In this document: one piece after another, positions 60,101-64,000 of the stretch
How the letters are laid out: the number at the start of each line of letters is the position of its first letter
Numbering within the stretch: position 1 is the first letter of the stretch
NCBI GenBank assembly: GCA_032622095.1
Contig: CP136069.1
Coordinates: forward strand, 167,700,394-167,764,393
Direction of reading: 5' to 3'
From: Siphonodentalium dalli
Taxonomy: Eukaryota; Mollusca; Scaphopoda; Gadilida; Siphonodentaliidae
Length of the DNA: 64,000 nucleotides
Notes under the pieces: generated by a model
The model's input: the letters and a program-made list of their open reading frames with translations, nothing else
Database searches by the model: none
Told to the model about the DNA's origin: nothing
Made by a program: the position numbers and the translations under genes

Positions 60101-63100
60101 TGGTAAAAATTGCACCAGTTCGTCTTCTCTCTATGAATAACACGCTCACATAAACCAAATCCTGCTCATGTGCGTCGTCTAGGAGGAGTTGTGGTCACAA
60201 CCACTTTCTCCTCAGCCAATGTATGAATACAATATTCGATGGTCTGTAACTTGGACATTTCTCAACCGATTTACAAAATTCTTTCAGGAGGATCATTAGT
60301 ACGTCCTAAAGATACATGGTAGTAAAAATGGTTGAAATCATCGCAAAAATAAAATTGCGAAAATTTCGCCCCCACCCTAACCAAAAATTGTAAGTCCGAC
60401 CCTGTCCAAATTATTTTTGTGAAGTATATTGACAACGGCCAGCACTACCATAGAAACTAAATCCAGCTATCTTTCTTGCTATGTGAGAACAGGCGATCAG
60501 AACATATCGAGGTTGACATATATATGGGAGATAACTCTGGAGAGGAAAGACGGACAAAGTTTTTGATGTGCTCACGATTCAGTCGATATCAAGATGTATC
60601 TATCGACCAAATTTCAGTGCTGTATTCCTTATATTTTCGGAGTTCTGAAAACACCAATTTTTCACATAGAGGGAGATAACTCTGCAAATCAAGTGAGGAC
60701 ATGATTCTCAATAGGCCTAAGCACTAGAGTTTGTATACATATATATACATACAAAGTTTTAGCTTTCTAACTCTTGTATTGACTGAGCTATGCTCATTAT
60801 AAAATTGCTAAGAAGAATAATAATAATAGAGAAAAATAAAAATCACAAAAACAATATACTTCCATGTAAAACATGGAAGTATAATAAGGAAATCGCGCGG
60901 AATTGATTGGTATGTCGATATTATGGTTTCTTGACATTTCTGTGTTCAGTTGGAACGTTCTGGTGTGACCCCCACCCATACCTCGGAATTGGGTGACGCG
61001 GGTAGAAAAGTCACCATATCTCGGCCAATTTTCGAGATATCGAGCTAATTTTTGCGTGATTGTGTTCGCAATTGATGCCCCTTTATTATATTGTAGGGTT
61101 TTAGTAAGATATTGTGGCGATATTCTACTATGTAGGTCTATATGTATGCTGTTCAGTATATACATTTCGATTATCTCTGGCTTCCATCGACATAATACGG
61201 CAAGTAGGTAATCGTTTAGAAGTACTAGAAATTCCCCATCGAATGACACCAAAAAAGTGACGATTGGTTGTAGGAATTTAAATCCATAGTGCATCTTCTG
61301 TAAACTTGATAAGAATTAATGGGCCAAAATTTCTACATTTTTCAACCGATTTACAAAATTCTTTCTTGAGTACTCTCAGAACGTCCTATAGATACTTCAC
61401 AGCAATTTTGGTTCGAATCTGAGACGATAAAAAAATGACAATTTTTGCCCCCCTCCCTAATAGGGACAAATATTTTTGGATCTTGGTAAAAATTGCACCA
61501 GTTCGTCTTCTCTCTATGAATAACACGCTCACATAAACCAAATCCTGCTCATGTGCGTCGTCTAGGAGGAGTTGTGGTCACAACCACTTTCTCCTCAGCC
61601 AATGTATGAATACAATATTCGATGGTCTGTAACTTGGACATTTCTCAACCGATTTACAAAATTCTTTCAGGAGGATCATTAGTACGTCCTAAAGATACAT
61701 GGTAGTAAAAATGGTTGAAATCATCGCAAAAATAAAATTGCGAAAATTTCGCCCCCACCCTAACCAAAAATTGTAAGTCCGACCCTGTCCAAATTATTTT
61801 TGTGAAGTATATTGACAACGGCCAGCACTACCATAGAAACTAAATCCAGCTATCTTTCTTGCTATGTGAGAACAGGCGATCAGAACATATCGAGGTTGAC
61901 ATATATATGGGAGATAACTCTGGAGAGGAAAGACGGACAAAGTTTTTGATGTGCTCACGATTCAGTCGATATCAAGATGTATCTATCGACCAAATTTCAG
62001 TGCTGTATTCCTTATATTTTCGGAGTTCTGAAAACACCAATTTTTCACATAGAGGGAGATAACTCTGCAAATCAAGTGAGGACATGATTCTCAATAGGCC
62101 TAAGCACTAGAGTTTGTATACATATATATACATACAAAGTTTTAGCTTTCTAACTCTTGTATTGACTGAGCTATGCTCATTATAAAATTGCTAAGAAGAA
62201 TAATAATAATAGAGAAAAATAAAAATCACAAAAACAATATACTTCCATGTAAAACATGGAAGTATAATAAGGAAATCGCGCGGAATTGATTGGTATGTCG
62301 ATATTATGGTTTCTTGACATTTCTGTGTTCAGTTGGAACGTTCTGGTGTGACCCCCACCCATACCTCGGAATTGGGTGACGCGGGTAGAAAAGTCACCAT
62401 ATCTCGGCCAATTTTCGAGATATCGAGCTAATTTTTGCGTGATTGTGTTCGCAATTGATGCCCCTTTATTATATTGTAGGGTTTTAGTAAGATATTGTGG
62501 CGATATTCTACTATGTAGGTCTATATGTATGCTGTTCAGTATATACATTTCGATTATCTCTGGCTTCCATCGACATAATACGGCAAGTAGGTAATCGTTT
62601 AGAAGTACTAGAAATTCCCCATCGAATGACACCAAAAAAGTGACGATTGGTTGTAGGAATTTAAATCCATAGTGCATCTTCTGTAAACTTGATAAGAATT
62701 AATGGGCCAAAATTTCTACATTTTTCAACCGATTTACAAAATTCTTTCTTGAGTACTCTCAGAACGTCCTATAGATACTTCACAGCAATTTTGGTTCGAA
62801 TCTGAGACGATAAAAAAATGACAATTTTTGCCCCCCTCCCTAATAGGGACAAATATTTTTGGATCTTGGTAAAAATTGCACCAGTTCGTCTTCTCTCTAT
62901 GAATAACACGCTCACATAAACCAAATCCTGCTCATGTGCGTCGTCTAGGAGGAGTTGTGGTCACAACCACTTTCTCCTCAGCCAATGTATGAATACAATA
63001 TTCGATGGTCTGTAACTTGGACATTTCTCAACCGATTTACAAAATTCTTTCAGGAGGATCATTAGTACGTCCTAAAGATACATGGTAGTAAAAATGGTTG

Positions 63101-64000
63101 AAATCATCGCAAAAATAAAATTGCGAAAATTTCGCCCCCACCCTAACCAAAAATTGTAAGTCCGACCCTGTCCAAATTATTTTTGTGAAGTATATTGACA
63201 ACGGCCAGCACTACCATAGAAACTAAATCCAGCTATCTTTCTTGCTATGTGAGAACAGGCGATCAGAACATATCGAGGTTGACATATATATGGGAGATAA
63301 CTCTGGAGAGGAAAGACGGACAAAGTTTTTGATGTGCTCACGATTCAGTCGATATCAAGATGTATCTATCGACCAAATTTCAGTGCTGTATTCCTTATAT
63401 TTTCGGAGTTCTGAAAACACCAATTTTTCACATAGAGGGAGATAACTCTGCAAATCAAGTGAGGACATGATTCTCAATAGGCCTAAGCACTAGAGTTTGT
63501 ATACATATATATACATACAAAGTTTTAGCTTTCTAACTCTTGTATTGACTGAGCTATGCTCATTATAAAATTGCTAAGAAGAATAATAATAATAGAGAAA
63601 AATAAAAATCACAAAAACAATATACTTCCATGTAAAACATGGAAGTATAATAAGGAAATCGCGCGGAATTGATTGGTATGTCGATATTATGGTTTCTTGA
63701 CATTTCTGTGTTCAGTTGGAACGTTCTGGTGTGACCCCCACCCATACCTCGGAATTGGGTGACGCGGGTAGAAAAGTCACCATATCTCGGCCAATTTTCG
63801 AGATATCGAGCTAATTTTTGCGTGATTGTGTTCGCAATTGATGCCCCTTTATTATATTGTAGGGTTTTAGTAAGATATTGTGGCGATATTCTACTATGTA
63901 GGTCTATATGTATGCTGTTCAGTATATACATTTCGATTATCTCTGGCTTCCATCGACATAATACGGCAAGTAGGTAATCGTTTAGAAGTACTAGAAATTC

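Larger units (their letters stand above)
40868..64000. repeat. Satellite array of 1383-bp units, 16 full plus one partial
   Basis: Units start at 40868, 42251, 43634, 45017, 46400, 47783, 49166, 50549, 51932, 53315, 54698, 56082, 57465, 58848, 60231, 61614 and 62997. The last is cut by the window end after 1004 bases. All are 1383 bp except the eleventh (1384, one extra C near 55920). Differences found by eye are only a few single bases: A at 49016, 51782, 54548; G at about 58645, 61411, 62794; GA for TC at 57629-57630. The left edge is sharp. Contents of each unit are listed separately for the first copy. No known gene, RNA or transposase is recognised. Confidence 0.97.

Noticed and set aside
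40868-64000. CRISPR-like or rDNA-like array
   Set aside because: Units are 1383 bp without alternating spacers, and no rRNA core sequence is recognisable.

Overview
This window looks like non-coding-rich nuclear DNA of an invertebrate animal. A mollusc or related lophotrochozoan is the best guess. The basis is AT-rich sequence, spliced exons with GT/AG borders, L1-like and CR1/Jockey-like non-LTR retrotransposons, a Ty3/Gypsy element primed by a tRNA-Ser-type site, a hAT-type MITE, fold-back elements, and a long satellite whose unit carries the GGGAGATAACTCTG motif twice. The taxon is an inference. No rRNA, intact tRNA, CRISPR or bacterial-type operon was seen.

The only host gene I can support lies on the minus strand. 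It is a DIPK2 (FAM69/HASF-type divergent kinase) family gene seen as two exons, 30558-30735 and 15740-16095. Both have good splice borders, and their phases fit each other across a 14.46 kb intron. That intron holds a full-length but mutated L1-like element (18780-25482, 14-bp target duplication), minisatellite-like repeats, duplicated segments, a 484-bp hAT MITE with an 8-bp target duplication, and two fold-back elements. A Gypsy element (30842 to about 35150) lies directly upstream of the 178-nt exon. It keeps a plausible 5' LTR and primer-binding site, but its 3' LTR is missing. All three retroelements are on the plus strand; the L1 and Gypsy are therefore antisense to the gene.

Layout. 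1-7.2 kb: no gene; inverted repeats, a 173-bp fold-back element, a TIR-bounded segment, and degenerate repeats. 7.2-11.7 kb: two copies of a hairpin-headed dispersed repeat flanking a 5'-truncated, frameshifted CR1/Jockey-like LINE and a degenerate 159-bp-type repeat. 12.9-14.4 kb: degenerate minisatellite. 15.7-16.1 kb: last DIPK2 exon. 16.6-17.0 kb: inverted mate of a repeat at 3.8 kb. 17.4-25.6 kb: CTACCC-type minisatellite split by the L1. 25.6-30.5 kb: degenerate repeats, duplicated block and MITE. 30.5-35.2 kb: exon and Gypsy. 35.2-38.8 kb: exon-like segment and a 2.3-copy tandem repeat of about 1.35 kb. 38.8-40.85 kb: degenerate repeats, T-tract and 20-bp minisatellite. 40868-64000: a satellite of 1383-bp units, 16 complete plus one partial, nearly identical and running off the window.

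The most unusual material is the satellite. Its edge is abrupt, its copies are almost identical, rare variants fall in alternate units (suggesting amplification two units at a time), and each unit has an internal diverged duplication. Each unit also carries a 13-bp-stem palindrome whose sequence recurs as the head of the dispersed repeats at 7.2 and 11.4 kb and as a half-site at 38.9 kb. This suggests, but does not prove, that the satellite grew from a mobile element.
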